Below are positions 53,821 through 62,520 of a DNA stretch of 64,000 nucleotides, one piece after another. The notes beneath the pieces were generated by a model. That model made no database searches, was not told the origin of the DNA, and was given only the letters and a program-made list of their open reading frames with translations. The position numbers and the translations under genes were made by a program. This DNA comes from Microbacterium sp. zg-Y818. GTDB taxonomy: Bacteria > Actinomycetota > Actinomycetes > Actinomycetales > Microbacteriaceae. The stretch covers positions 2,480,001 through 2,544,000 of the forward strand of contig NZ_CP126741.1 of assembly GCF_030246905.1 (NCBI RefSeq), given 5' to 3'. Position 1 is the first letter of the stretch; every line of letters starts with the position of its first letter.

Positions 53821-54876
53821 ATGAAGGCTCTCGTATACCGCGGTGCAGGCGAGAAGGCGTGGGAGGAGGTGCCGGATCCGGTCATCACGAACGCGACGGA
53901 TGCCATCGTCAAGATCGACGCGACGACGATCTGCGGCACCGACCTGCACATCCTCAAGGGCGACGTCCCGGCGGTCACCGAGGGCCGCATCCTCGGCCAC
54001 GAGGGGGTGGGGACGGTCACCGAGATCGGTGCGGCGGTGGAAGGTCTCGCCATCGGCGACCGCGTGATCATCTCGTGCATCAGCGCCTGCGGGCACTGCG
54101 CCTACTGCCGCAAGCAGGTGTACTCGCACTGCCTGGCCCCGGAGGGGCAGTCCGGCATCGGCTGGATCCTCGGACACCTCATCGACGGAACGCAGGCCGA
54201 GTACGTGCGCATCCCGTACGCCGAGAACTCGCTCTACAAGGTTCCGGAGACCGTGACCGACGCCGAGGCGATCCTGCTGTCGGACATCCTGCCCACCGGG
54301 CACGAGATCGGCGTGCAGGCCGGCAAGGTCAAGGCCGGCGACGTCGTGGCCGTCATCGGCGCGGGGCCGGTGGGGCTCGCGACCATCGCGACGGCGGGCC
54401 TGTACGGCCCGTCGCGCGTCATCGCGATGGACCTCGACGCAAACCGCATCGAGCAGGCGAAGCAGTTCGGCGCCACCGACGGCGTGTTGTCGTCGGATGC
54501 CGACTGGCGCGACCAGGTCATGGCGATGACCGACGGGCTCGGCGTCGATGTCGCCATCGAGGCGGTCGGCATCCCCGCCACCTTCGCCGCTGCGCTGGAC
54601 ATCGTGCGCCCCGGCGGCGTCGTGGCCAACGTCGGTGTGCACGGCAAGCCGGTCGAGCTGCCCATCGACCGGCTGTGGATCGCGAACATCGCGATCACCA
54701 TGGGGCTGGTCAACGCGAACACCACCGACACCCTGCTCAAGCTCGTCGAGCAGCACAAGCTCGCGGCGTCGATGTTCGTCACCCACGACTTCACGCTCGA
54801 CAGGATCGAAGAGGCGTACGACGTGTTCGGCCGCGCAGCGGAGACGAAGGCGCTGAAGGTGCTGATCACGGCGTGA
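53821..54876 (+). CDS. Zinc-dependent alcohol dehydrogenase
   Basis: A 351-residue medium-chain zinc dehydrogenase. The catalytic zinc ligands are C38 in TTICGTDLH and the H60-E61 pair in LGHEGVG. The structural zinc is bound by the four cysteines of CGHCAYCRKQVYSHC and its neighbour (about 94-107; the spacing is slightly unusual). VAVIGAGPVGLATI is the NAD-binding turn. A well-placed AGGAGG precedes the ATG. It resembles the actinobacterial secondary-alcohol dehydrogenases, but the substrate is unknown. Confidence 0.92.
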   Translation: MKALVYRGAGEKAWEEVPDPVITNATDAIVKIDATTICGTDLHILKGDVPAVTEGRILGHEGVGTVTEIGAAVEGLAIGDRVIISCISACGHCAYCRKQVYSHCLAPEGQSGIGWILGHLIDGTQAEYVRIPYAENSLYKVPETVTDAEAILLSDILPTGHEIGVQAGKVKAGDVVAVIGAGPVGLATIATAGLYGPSRVIAMDLDANRIEQAKQFGATDGVLSSDADWRDQVMAMTDGLGVDVAIEAVGIPATFAAALDIVRPGGVVANVGVHGKPVELPIDRLWIANIAITMGLVNANTTDTLLKLVEQHKLAASMFVTHDFTLDRIEEAYDVFGRAAETKALKVLITA

Positions 54877-54939
54877 CCCGGGTCTCAGGAGTATCCTGCG
54901 CGACCACGACGAGAGGACCGTGATCCGCGAACCTACGAA

Positions 54940-54965
54940 GAAAGCCCCGGGGATCCGGGGCTTTC
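54940..54965. terminator. Terminator between the dehydrogenase and the tRNA genes
   Basis: GAAAGCCCCGG at 54940-54950 pairs exactly with 54955-54965 around GGAT, followed by TCTTC on the plus strand and CTTCG on the minus strand. It can act for both the dehydrogenase and the leftward tRNA genes. Confidence 0.88.
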
Positions 54966-54972
54966 TCTTCGG

Positions 54973-55046
54973 TAGCAGGAGCGGGGTTCGAACCCGCGAC
55001 CTCACGATTATGAGTCGTGCGCTCTCACCAACTGAGCTACCCTGCC
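54973..55046 (-). tRNA. tRNA-Met (anticodon CAT)
   Basis: A 74-base cloverleaf. The anticodon arm CACGA-CTCATAA-TCGTG gives CAT; the T-arm is GCGGG-TTCGAAC-CCCGC. The acceptor has G-U wobbles at both ends (G1-U72 and G7-U66). The elongator Met type is favoured over the initiator, which would have an unpaired C1. An Ile-2 tRNA with modified CAU is a less likely alternative. CCA is not fully encoded. Confidence 0.9.
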
Positions 55047-55069
55047 GCGTGCATCCGGTGGATGCTGCG

Positions 55070-55141
55070 AGCCCCGAGTCAGGATTGAACTGACGACCCC
55101 TTCCTTACCATGGAAGTGCTCTGCCACTGAGCTATCGGGGC
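55070..55141 (-). tRNA. tRNA-Thr (anticodon GGT)
   Basis: A 72-base cloverleaf. The acceptor GCCCCGA pairs with TCGGGGC, the anticodon arm CTTCC-ATGGTAA-GGAAG gives GGT, and the T-arm is GTCAG-TTCAATC-CTGAC. It lies 23 bases upstream of tRNA-Met and is probably co-transcribed with it. Confidence 0.95.
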
Positions 55142-55206
55142 GTGCTGCCCGCAAGCAGGCAACTAGAAGAGGATATCAGAGCCGCGGCCTGCTCTGAAAC
55201 GCGAGC

Positions 55207-56547
55207 TCACCCGGCGGTGTGATCGCGCATCCATTCCAGCGGGTCGATCCTCGTCGTCCCGTTCTGCCAGATCTCGAAGTGCAAGTGCGCGCCGAAGGAG
55301 TACCCCGTGTCACCGACGGTGCCGAGCACGTCGCCGACCTTGACGGTGTCGCCCGCCTTCACCCGCAGCGAGCCGTATTCCATGTGTGCGTAGTGGCTCG
55401 AGACGAGTTCGCCATCGACGACGTGATCGACGACGACATGGACGCCGTACAGGCCACCGGCCTCTGTCGCGACGCGCACGGTGCCGTCGGCGATCGCGTG
55501 GATCTCGGCGCCCTGACCAGGAACGAAGTCGATGCCGTGGTGCATGCTGCCGTCGCGCATCTGGAAGCCCCACGTGTAAGGCACCCCGACCGGGAACGGC
55601 CACTGCACGGGCGAGTTCGGGTTGTTCAGAAACGAGTTGTCGAAGTTGCGAACCCCGGAGCCTGCCGCCAGGTCGGCCATCGTGGCAGTCGAGTACGTCT
55701 CGTCCCGCGCCAGGTCGACGCTCTCATTCGAGGCCGACGACACGAACGCCTGGATCTCCTCGTGGTCCTGAGAGGACGACACCGCGGTCGTCAGCGACGT
55801 CGAGGCGGCGCCGGCGGGCTTGCTGCCGGCTACCGACGCCATCGCGCCGGCGGGCGTCGTCAGACCGATGGCGAGCAGACCCACCACGCTCATGGCGCCG
55901 AGCGAGGCGGATGCCGCGGCGAGCCGCCGACGTGCCAGCGCCATGCGCGGCGGGCGCGCCGCGTCGCCGGCTGTGTGGGCGATGGCCTCGGGTCGAGCCA
56001 GCCGCGGCGCCGCAGCAGGCGCCGGGGCGGACGCCCCACCCTCGAAGCAGAACAGGCGCGCCGCACGCTCGAACTCATCCGAGGCGAGCTTCTCCGGCGC
56101 AGACGCACCGGCCGCGCGGCGCGCTCGTCGCGAAGTGGGGACGGCGGCCGGCGGTACGGCGCAGGCGATCGGGACGGTGGATGCCACCGGCATGGCACCG
56201 GCGTCGTCGTGAGCGTCATCCCGAACCTCAGGGAGAACCGCGGCGCTGTTCTCCAGCGCGGCCGGAAGCTCCACCGTGGCCGCAGCGACCAGGAAGACGG
56301 CCAGCTCTGCGGCGTGTGTCTGCGCGGCATCGGCCGCTGCGACATCGGACTGCGCCTGCTCGCGCGGGGCAGCGGGCTTCGCCGGGTCTGCGTCGATACG
56401 CGGGTCGTGGACTTCGGCTTGCCGAGCGGCCCGGCGGCGCAGCTCCGCGCGGGTCAGCACGCGCTCCGGCTGCGGTGCAGGCGTGGTGACGATACGGCTG
56501 GAGCGGCGCAGAGGCGCGGCAACGGCCGACGGGGCGTCGAGGGTCAA
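55207..56547 (-). CDS. M23-family (LytM) metallopeptidase with long N-terminal region
   Basis: A 446-residue cell-wall peptidase-like protein. The first 215 residues are Ala- and Arg-rich, low-complexity and probably cytoplasmic. One hydrophobic segment follows (SLGAMSVVGLLAIGLTTPAGAMA, about 214-236), then a linker with NFDNSFLNNPNSPVQWPF. The C-terminal LytM domain has both zinc motifs, HHGIDF and HLHFE, and HYAHM. All ligands are present, so it should be an active endopeptidase rather than an activator. A TTG start is the only far one in frame and is not certain. Confidence 0.87.
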   Translation of the reverse strand: MTLDAPSAVAAPLRRSSRIVTTPAPQPERVLTRAELRRRAARQAEVHDPRIDADPAKPAAPREQAQSDVAAADAAQTHAAELAVFLVAAATVELPAALENSAAVLPEVRDDAHDDAGAMPVASTVPIACAVPPAAVPTSRRARRAAGASAPEKLASDEFERAARLFCFEGGASAPAPAAAPRLARPEAIAHTAGDAARPPRMALARRRLAAASASLGAMSVVGLLAIGLTTPAGAMASVAGSKPAGAASTSLTTAVSSSQDHEEIQAFVSSASNESVDLARDETYSTATMADLAAGSGVRNFDNSFLNNPNSPVQWPFPVGVPYTWGFQMRDGSMHHGIDFVPGQGAEIHAIADGTVRVATEAGGLYGVHVVVDHVVDGELVSSHYAHMEYGSLRVKAGDTVKVGDVLGTVGDTGYSFGAHLHFEIWQNGTTRIDPLEWMRDHTAG

Positions 56548-56697
56548 ATCAGGGGGCTCTCGGGTCGGCCGCTCGCGGGGACGAGGGACGTCTTCGGGTG
56601 GGGGGTGACGTCACTGTTTTCGTTCGGGCGAGAAAAGTAACGATCAGGTAAACACTACCCCGCGCGGACGCGGAATGCCACGTCGCGCTCAGCTCGC

Positions 56698-57522
56698 TTA
56701 CGGAGTCGTCGCATTGTTCCCGGCGGCGCCGGCGAACACGATGGCTGAAAGCCTGGCGACAAGCTCAGCGCTTCCCACGATGGTCATCTCCCGCGTGGGC
56801 GCGGAACCCGGAACGCCTGCGGCGACGCCACCGGCCTCTTCGACCAGCAGCACGCCGGCGGCGTGGTCCCACGGGTGAAGGCCGCGCTCGAAGTATCCGT
56901 CGAGGCGCCCCGCGGCGACATAGGCCAGATCGAGCGACGCCGCGCCGATGCGGCGGATGTCGCGCGCGAGCGGCATGACCCGCCCGAGCATCTCCAGCTG
57001 TGCGGCGTGGGTGGCCGGGTCATAGCCGAACCCGGTGGCCAGCAGAGATCCCGCCGGATTCACTTCGGCGTTCACCTTGAGCCGTTGCCCTCCCAGCCAC
57101 GCGCCCTCCCCGCGCACGACGTGGAAAAGCTCGCCCAACGCCGGCGCATGGATCACCCCGGCGAGCGCCTGCCACTCACGGGGGTCGGGCTCACCCGAGA
57201 CCGCCGCGATGCTGACGGCATAGGAGGGGATGCCGTAGGCGTAGTTCACGGTGCCGTCGATCGGGTCCACGACCCACGTGATCCCGGTGGTGCCCCTCTC
57301 CGCGGCAGATTCCTCACCGAGGAAGCCATCCCCCGGCCGGGCCGCGGCGATCCGCTCGCGGATGAGGTTCTCCACCTCGCGGTCGGCCTCGGTGACGATG
57401 TCGGCCAGCGCGGACTTGCTCGCGGCGATCGACACTCCCTCTTCGCGGCGTCGCCGTGCCAGCGCGCCCGCCTCGTGGGCGATGTCGACGGCGAGTGCTC
57501 CCAGTTCCTGCTGCAGGCTCAT
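56698..57522 (-). CDS. Inositol monophosphatase family protein
   Basis: A 274-residue Mg-dependent phosphatase. Motif 1 is FLGEESAAE, motif 2 is WVVDPIDGTVNYAYG, and motif 3 is HPWDHAAGVLLVEEAGG. It could dephosphorylate inositol phosphate, histidinol phosphate or a nucleotide derivative. The ATG at 57522 is the family start; in-frame sequence upstream is not similar. No inositol or histidine genes lie beside it. Confidence 0.92.
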   Translation of the reverse strand: MSLQQELGALAVDIAHEAGALARRRREEGVSIAASKSALADIVTEADREVENLIRERIAAARPGDGFLGEESAAERGTTGITWVVDPIDGTVNYAYGIPSYAVSIAAVSGEPDPREWQALAGVIHAPALGELFHVVRGEGAWLGGQRLKVNAEVNPAGSLLATGFGYDPATHAAQLEMLGRVMPLARDIRRIGAASLDLAYVAAGRLDGYFERGLHPWDHAAGVLLVEEAGGVAAGVPGSAPTREMTIVGSAELVARLSAIVFAGAAGNNATTP

Positions 57523-57600
57523 GCGCACCACGCTACGCGCACGCCGGCCATGGCCCGTCACTTCGGGCCGGTGCACCTGTCGCCGCCAGGGCGTGACGCC

Positions 57601-58719
57601 TCAGGGGCGCGGGGGCAGCGGCGGGCGCGGGGGCACCGGCGGGAAGTCGTCGGTGCCGGGCGCCGGAGCGGCAGCATCCGTCTGTCCCTCGAGCGAGGGC
57701 TGCTGACCGGGTGCGCGCGTCGACGGCCGCGTCTCTTCGGACGGCTGGTCGCCCTCGTACTGTTCCCGCGCGATCGCACCTTCGGACTCCTGGCCCTCGG
57801 GCTGCGCATACGCCTGCGGCTGCGGCGCCTCGCCCTGCGGCGAAGGCCAGTCTGCGGTCTGCGCGGGCGCAGCCTGGGCGGCGTGGGGGTCGTAGGCCGG
57901 GGGCTGCGCGATGGCCTGCGGGGCCGGCGCGGCGGCGGCGTAGTTCTGCGGGTAGGTCGGGTAACCGGTGTAGTACGCGTTCCAGTCCGGCGATCCGTCA
58001 GGCATGACGGGGAGCGGCGTGAAACCGTCGGCGTACGTGGGCCACTGTGCGGCCTGGGGCTGAGCGGGTCCGCCGGCGTAGGCGGCGGCCTTGGGGCGCT
58101 CGCGCTTGGGCGCGAACAGCACGTTCACGAGCGGGACCAGTGCGGTGCCGACGGCCGCTAGAATGGCCAGCGCGACCACGATCCGCCAGTAGATCGCCTC
58201 GAACTCGAGGTAGTCCGACAGCAACAGCGGCAGCACCAGCATGACCGCCAGGATGACGACGAGTCCGATGGTCACATAGGTCACGGTGGTTGTGAAGGTC
58301 GTCGCGTAGCGGGCGTGCGCCTTGGTGAACAGGCGCACGTGCAGCAGGGCCAGCTGCAGGATCAGCACGATCAGGAGGAACCGGAAGAACCGATCGACAC
58401 CGACTCCGAAGTAACGGTCGGGCTCCGGCATCCAGATCATGAACGCGCCGATCAGCAGCGTCAGGACCCAGGTGGCCATGCTCGCCAGCGCGAACCAGGC
58501 CGGACGGCCGGGTGCCAGTCGGGCCTCGAGGATCGCAACGCCGGCAAAGCCTGCCAGCAGCAGGATGGTGAGGAATGCACGGGCGACGAGTCGCTCTTCG
58601 GGCCCGAACAGCACCCAGACGACACAGACGAACGCTGCGGCGATCAGGGCGCCTATCGCGACCCAGATTGCGGCGCGCAGCAGCTTTGCGGAAGCGGGGC
58701 TGGTGATGGGCTGGGTCAT
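57601..58719 (-). CDS. Multi-pass membrane protein with Pro/Gln-rich tail
   Basis: A 372-residue protein. The first 210 residues contain six hydrophobic segments (for example LLRAAIWVAIGALIAAAFVC and FRFLLIVLILQLALLHV). From residue 225 on there is a 150-residue cytoplasmic tail rich in Pro, Ala, Gln and Tyr, with PTYP, PQPQAYAQP and a final PPVPPRPPLPPRP. I know no family. The proline-rich tail suggests a protein-interaction scaffold, which is inference. Confidence 0.7.
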   Translation of the reverse strand: MTQPITSPASAKLLRAAIWVAIGALIAAAFVCVVWVLFGPEERLVARAFLTILLLAGFAGVAILEARLAPGRPAWFALASMATWVLTLLIGAFMIWMPEPDRYFGVGVDRFFRFLLIVLILQLALLHVRLFTKAHARYATTFTTTVTYVTIGLVVILAVMLVLPLLLSDYLEFEAIYWRIVVALAILAAVGTALVPLVNVLFAPKRERPKAAAYAGGPAQPQAAQWPTYADGFTPLPVMPDGSPDWNAYYTGYPTYPQNYAAAAPAPQAIAQPPAYDPHAAQAAPAQTADWPSPQGEAPQPQAYAQPEGQESEGAIAREQYEGDQPSEETRPSTRAPGQQPSLEGQTDAAAPAPGTDDFPPVPPRPPLPPRP

Positions 58720-58868
58720 CGTCGGTCCTCTCCCGCGGCGCGACACCGCGGCAATCCCCCCATCCTGACACGCCGGGAACGCTCGAACCACTTCGCGTAC
58801 AATTCGCGCCCCGCCGAAGAGGCCGACAACGGAGGGATATTTCCGGCGCGAGTGGTCGTGCACTGGTC

Positions 58869-58901
58869 ATAGGAAACCTATAGGCTGTGGTCAGACCACA
58901 G
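58869..58901. promoter_or_regulatory. Two perfect palindromes upstream of the epimerase gene
   Basis: ATAGG-AAA-CCTAT occupies 58869-58881, and CTGTGGTC-A-GACCACAG occupies 58885-58901. Both are perfect inverted repeats, separated by three bases, 53 bases before the epimerase start. The second is 17 bases long with 8-base arms. They look like binding sites for one or two dimeric regulators. No regulator gene is adjacent on that side. Confidence 0.6.
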
Positions 58902-58953
58902 GCCAGCTGCGTAGATGACAACTGCGAACTGACCCATCACGAAGGGATACAAC

Positions 58954-59946
58954 ATGTCCACAGTTGCGATCATCGGCGGCACCGGCCTCCTCGGACGCGC
59001 CACGGCGCAGGAACTCCTCGCGCACGGCTATGAGGTGCTCTCCATCTCGCTGCCGCCCGAGACCGCCCACCCGCTCGACGGCGTGCAGTACGTGTACTGC
59101 GACGTCGCCACGGCATCCGACGATGAGCTGCTCGCGTTGCTCGACGGTGTGGATGCCGTCGCCTACGCCGCCGGCGCCGACGAGCGCATCGCGCCGCAGG
59201 CGCCCGCGGCGGGCTTCTTCTACCGCGCCAACGTTCTGCCCACCCAGCGCATGGCGCGCCTCGCCCGCCAGGCCGGTGTGACCTCATTCGTCGTCTACGG
59301 CTCGTACTTCGCCGAGTTCGCCGAGCGCTGGCCCGAGCTGGGCCTGCGCGAGAACGCCGGGTACGTCCGCACCCGTCTGCTGCAGGAGCAGGTCGCCTTC
59401 CTCGAGGGCGAAGGCGCGATGACCGTGACCTCGCTGCGTCTCCCCTGGATCTTCGGCACCATGCCGGGCGCCGTGCCGCTGTGGAGCATGTTCGTGGCGA
59501 TGGATGCCGCCGTCCCCGAGGACTCCCCCATCGCCGTCCCCGCGGGCGGCACCGTCATGGTCACCACCAGCCAGGTGGCCAAGGCCGCGCGCGGCGCGAT
59601 CGAACGGGGCGAGCACGGCAAGACCTACGCGCTCGGTGGCATCAATATGACCTACGCCGACTTCCACCGCATGATCGCGGAGGAGGCGGGCCTGGATCCC
59701 GCCCGCGTGATGCCCCTCCCCGCCGAGGCGTTCGCGGCCGCGATGAAGGCGTACGACGAGGCCGAAGCCGGCCGCGGCATCGAGCACGGCATGCACCAGG
59801 CGGATGCCGCACGCGTGCAGGAGCGGTTCGCGTACGTCGAGCCGGAGCCCGTGCAGGCCGCGCTCGGCTACGGACCGGAAGACGTCGAGGCGGCGATCCG
59901 CGAGAGCCTGCGGGTCTGCGTCGCTTCGCGCACCCCGGTCGCCTGA
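58954..59946 (+). CDS. NAD-dependent epimerase/dehydratase family protein
   Basis: A 330-residue short-chain dehydrogenase of the extended type. GGTGLLGRATAQ (residues 8-19) is the Rossmann dinucleotide motif. The usual YxxxK is replaced by a region with YVRTRLLQE at about 146-154, so Tyr is present but the lysine is not. The C-terminal half (GGTVMVTTSQVAKAARGAI; YALGGINMTYADFHRMI) fits an atypical NmrA/epimerase type. It is preceded by GAAGGGAT. The substrate is unknown. Confidence 0.83.
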   Translation: MSTVAIIGGTGLLGRATAQELLAHGYEVLSISLPPETAHPLDGVQYVYCDVATASDDELLALLDGVDAVAYAAGADERIAPQAPAAGFFYRANVLPTQRMARLARQAGVTSFVVYGSYFAEFAERWPELGLRENAGYVRTRLLQEQVAFLEGEGAMTVTSLRLPWIFGTMPGAVPLWSMFVAMDAAVPEDSPIAVPAGGTVMVTTSQVAKAARGAIERGEHGKTYALGGINMTYADFHRMIAEEAGLDPARVMPLPAEAFAAAMKAYDEAEAGRGIEHGMHQADAARVQERFAYVEPEPVQAALGYGPEDVEAAIRESLRVCVASRTPVA

Positions 59947-59956
59947 GCCAGCGAGA

Positions 59957-59990
59957 GAGGGAGCCACCCGCGCCTTCGGGTGGCTCCCTC
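59957..59990 (+). terminator. Terminator after the epimerase gene
   Basis: GAGGGAGCCACCCG at 59957-59970 pairs exactly with 59977-59990 around a 6-base loop, followed by TTCATATT. Confidence 0.92.
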
Positions 59991-60168
59991 TTCATATTGC
60001 TCACGTACCCGCTCGACGGCGGCCGCGGTGTCCCGTCGCTGGCTACGCCGCGTGGGAGACTGAAGGTGCCCTGTCGTTCTCGCTTTGCGCCGCGGGCCCC
60101 ACCCGCGCGGCGCGACTCCCGAAGGGACCCGAGCCCTGCAAGGAACTCAGACTCCCCAGCCGAGCGCG

Positions 60169-61620
60169 ATGGCGGCGCGCCTGCACGCCGCCCGCACGTC
60201 AGGCGACGCCGTCGGCGTGTTCCGGATCGTCGCCGAGAACCCCCTCGTCGCCTGGTACGCCATGCCATTGCCCGAGCTCGCGGAGACGATCGCAGAGGCC
60301 ATGGCCGGTGTCTCGGATTCTTCCGACGACAAGCAGATCTGCCGCGGTCTGCTGCAGGTCCTGCGCGGCGAAGAGATATCCATCACCCTCCCGGCGCGAC
60401 TGCAGGCCATGCCCCTGGCGATGCGCGGTATGCAAGAGCGGCTGCGGGGCGCTCCGAGTGCGGCGCTCCGACTCCAGCTGACGGCGCGCACGCAGCGGGT
60501 GCGCTCGGCGAGCACGCTGTTCGACACGACCGATGGACTCGCCGCGTTCGAGGCGATGCAGATGGGCATCACCCGCATGCTGGCCGGGGACCTGGTCGGC
60601 GCGCTCACCGATTTCACGGCCGTCCGCTGGTCGCCGACCCCCTCGCTCCCTTTCCTGATGCGCGACGCGCACGTGAAGTCCGCCCTGGTGCACGCCCTGT
60701 ACGGGCGACCGGCGGACGCCCACCGCAGCATCCAGGCTGCCCGCTCGATCCCTCGCACCGCGAGCTGGGTCGAGGAAGGGCTGGACGCGCACCTCGAGAT
60801 GGCCGCCGCAGTGCTTGAGGAGGACGCGCACGCCGCCGTCTCACGGCTGGAATCGATCCCGCTGGACGCGGTCGGCGAACTGTGGCCGTTCCTTGTGGAG
60901 GCCATGTACCGCGCCCATTCGCGCGCCGGGCGCGGTGAGGCAGCCGCACTGCGCTTCGAGCGCCTGCGCGACGCCGCACCCCCCGCGAGGCCGGGCGATG
61001 GGATGCCGGGCAACGTCTTCGACTGCATCCTCGCCCTCGTAGCCTTCTTCCGCGGCGACGCGACGATGGCCCGTCGACTGAACGCGACCGTGCCGCCGAC
61101 GTTCTTCCGCGGGGCGATGATGCAAGCCATGCTCGACATCGTCGCCGGGCGTCCCGACGAGGCCCTGCGCATCCTGGCGGAACTGCGTCCGTCAACGGAC
61201 GGCCTCGATCAGCTGGAGGGACAGCGCCTCGCGCTTCGGGCGCAGGCCCTGTTCGCACGGGGGCAGCGCGTCGATGCCCTTGTCGCTCTGTCCGAGGTCC
61301 GCGATCTGCCCGACGGCGCCGGACGGCTGGGCGCCCGCCTGCTCACTGCGGACCTGCACGACCTCGCCCGCGCGGAGGTTGCCGGTTGGGAGTCGATTCC
61401 CACCAAGGCGCTCTGGCCCGAAGACACCATCGCGCTCACCGTGCGTGAACGCGAACTGCTCGCTGCCCTGCACGCGGGTCTGACCCGCACGGAGATCGCC
61501 GAGCGGCTGTTCGTGTCCTTGAACACGATCAAGACGCACCAGCGGTCACTGTTCCGCAAGTTGGGCGTCTCGACACGGGCCGAGGCCGCCGCGATCGCCG
61601 AGCGTCGCGGCCTGCTCTGA
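60169..61620 (+). CDS. LuxR-type HTH transcriptional regulator with helical sensor
   Basis: A protein of about 483 residues. The C-terminal 65 residues are a LuxR/GerE helix-turn-helix: LTVRERELLAALHAGLTRTEIAERL in overlapping parts, then FVSLNTIKTHQRSLFRKLGV. The rest is helical and repetitive (for example GRPADAHRSIQAARSI; GRPDEALRILAEL), like TPR-type sensor regions of LuxR ATPase relatives, but with no ATPase domain. The ATG at 60169 is a compromise: a TTG at 60085 is in frame, but the residues between look non-coding. No target is evident. It converges on the sortase gene nine bases after its end. Confidence 0.75.
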   Translation: MAARLHAARTSGDAVGVFRIVAENPLVAWYAMPLPELAETIAEAMAGVSDSSDDKQICRGLLQVLRGEEISITLPARLQAMPLAMRGMQERLRGAPSAALRLQLTARTQRVRSASTLFDTTDGLAAFEAMQMGITRMLAGDLVGALTDFTAVRWSPTPSLPFLMRDAHVKSALVHALYGRPADAHRSIQAARSIPRTASWVEEGLDAHLEMAAAVLEEDAHAAVSRLESIPLDAVGELWPFLVEAMYRAHSRAGRGEAAALRFERLRDAAPPARPGDGMPGNVFDCILALVAFFRGDATMARRLNATVPPTFFRGAMMQAMLDIVAGRPDEALRILAELRPSTDGLDQLEGQRLALRAQALFARGQRVDALVALSEVRDLPDGAGRLGARLLTADLHDLARAEVAGWESIPTKALWPEDTIALTVRERELLAALHAGLTRTEIAERLFVSLNTIKTHQRSLFRKLGVSTRAEAAAIAERRGLL

Positions 61621-61629
61621 CGGTTCGGG

Positions 61630-62475
61630 TCAGCGACGACGCCAGACGAGCGCACCCGTGCCACCCGCGACGGTGACGGCGAGCGCGAGCGCCCACCAGG
61701 GGAAAGGCACCGGAACCTCAGGGACGAACCGCGCAACCTCCGCGGGCAGGCTGGTCCGCTCGGCGTGCACGAGGATGCGGTGCGAGTTGATGCCGATGGG
61801 CGTGCAGGTGACGAGGGTGACGAGGTCGCGACCGGGGACGATGCGCAGCGAGTCGACGTCGTCGGGCTCGACGACCTGTGTCTCGGTCACGCGGTAGGCG
61901 AGGGTCTGCCCCAGCACCGTCAGAGTGAAGGTGTCCCCCTCCGTAAGCCGGTCGAGGTGGGTGAAGAGGGCGGACTGCGGGTAGCCGCGGTGCCCCGTGA
62001 GGACCGCGTGGGTGCCGGCGCCGCCGACGGGGAGGGACGAGCCGGTCAGGTGACCGATGCCGCGCTCGAGCGTTGCGTCGGACGTTCCGGAGTACACCGG
62101 CAGCGCAGCGTCGATCGCCGGTATGCGCAGCTGCGCGAGGACGCCGTCGGGTTCGTCGGTGACCAGCTCCCGCGCCTCGACGACCTCCGCCGTGTCCTCC
62201 TCGCCTGCCCCGAACGGGTCGCGCGCGATCCCCGCGCCGAGGGCGGCGTTGTAGGCGCGGGATGCCGCGAGTCTGCGGTCGAGTTCGGCGGGACCGACGG
62301 CGTCGATCGTCTCTGCGTAGCCTTGCAAGCGATCGCGCTGCGAGAGGTCTGAGAACCAGCTCGCCGCCGAGGGGTAGATCATGATCGCTACCCCCGCGAC
62401 GACGAGGGCCACCACGAGCACGCGGGCGCGCAGAAGCCCCGGCCGACGCGGGTGCGCCGACCGGGGCTCGTGCAT
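61630..62475 (-). CDS. Class C (pilin-polymerising) sortase
   Basis: A 281-residue class C sortase. There is an N-terminal membrane helix (about 18-34) and a second one at the C-terminus (about 257-277), the class C arrangement. The catalytic residues are H162 in TGHRGYPQ, C224 in LVTCTPIGIN and R233. The lid region before the core contains DPF (86-88), matching the DPW/DPF lid of pilus sortases. It links pilin subunits through an LPxTG motif and a pilin lysine. Its substrate is encoded just upstream. Confidence 0.94.
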   Translation of the reverse strand: MHEPRSAHPRRPGLLRARVLVVALVVAGVAIMIYPSAASWFSDLSQRDRLQGYAETIDAVGPAELDRRLAASRAYNAALGAGIARDPFGAGEEDTAEVVEARELVTDEPDGVLAQLRIPAIDAALPVYSGTSDATLERGIGHLTGSSLPVGGAGTHAVLTGHRGYPQSALFTHLDRLTEGDTFTLTVLGQTLAYRVTETQVVEPDDVDSLRIVPGRDLVTLVTCTPIGINSHRILVHAERTSLPAEVARFVPEVPVPFPWWALALAVTVAGGTGALVWRRR

Positions 62476-62520
62476 GTCCGTGATGATGATCGATCCGGCT
62501 CGGTGGTTCCGATCAGGACG

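Noticed and set aside
54973..55141. tRNA-Met and tRNA-Thr as an integration site for a mobile element
   Set aside because: No integrase gene and no direct repeat of a tRNA 3' end was seen near them; both tRNAs are complete.
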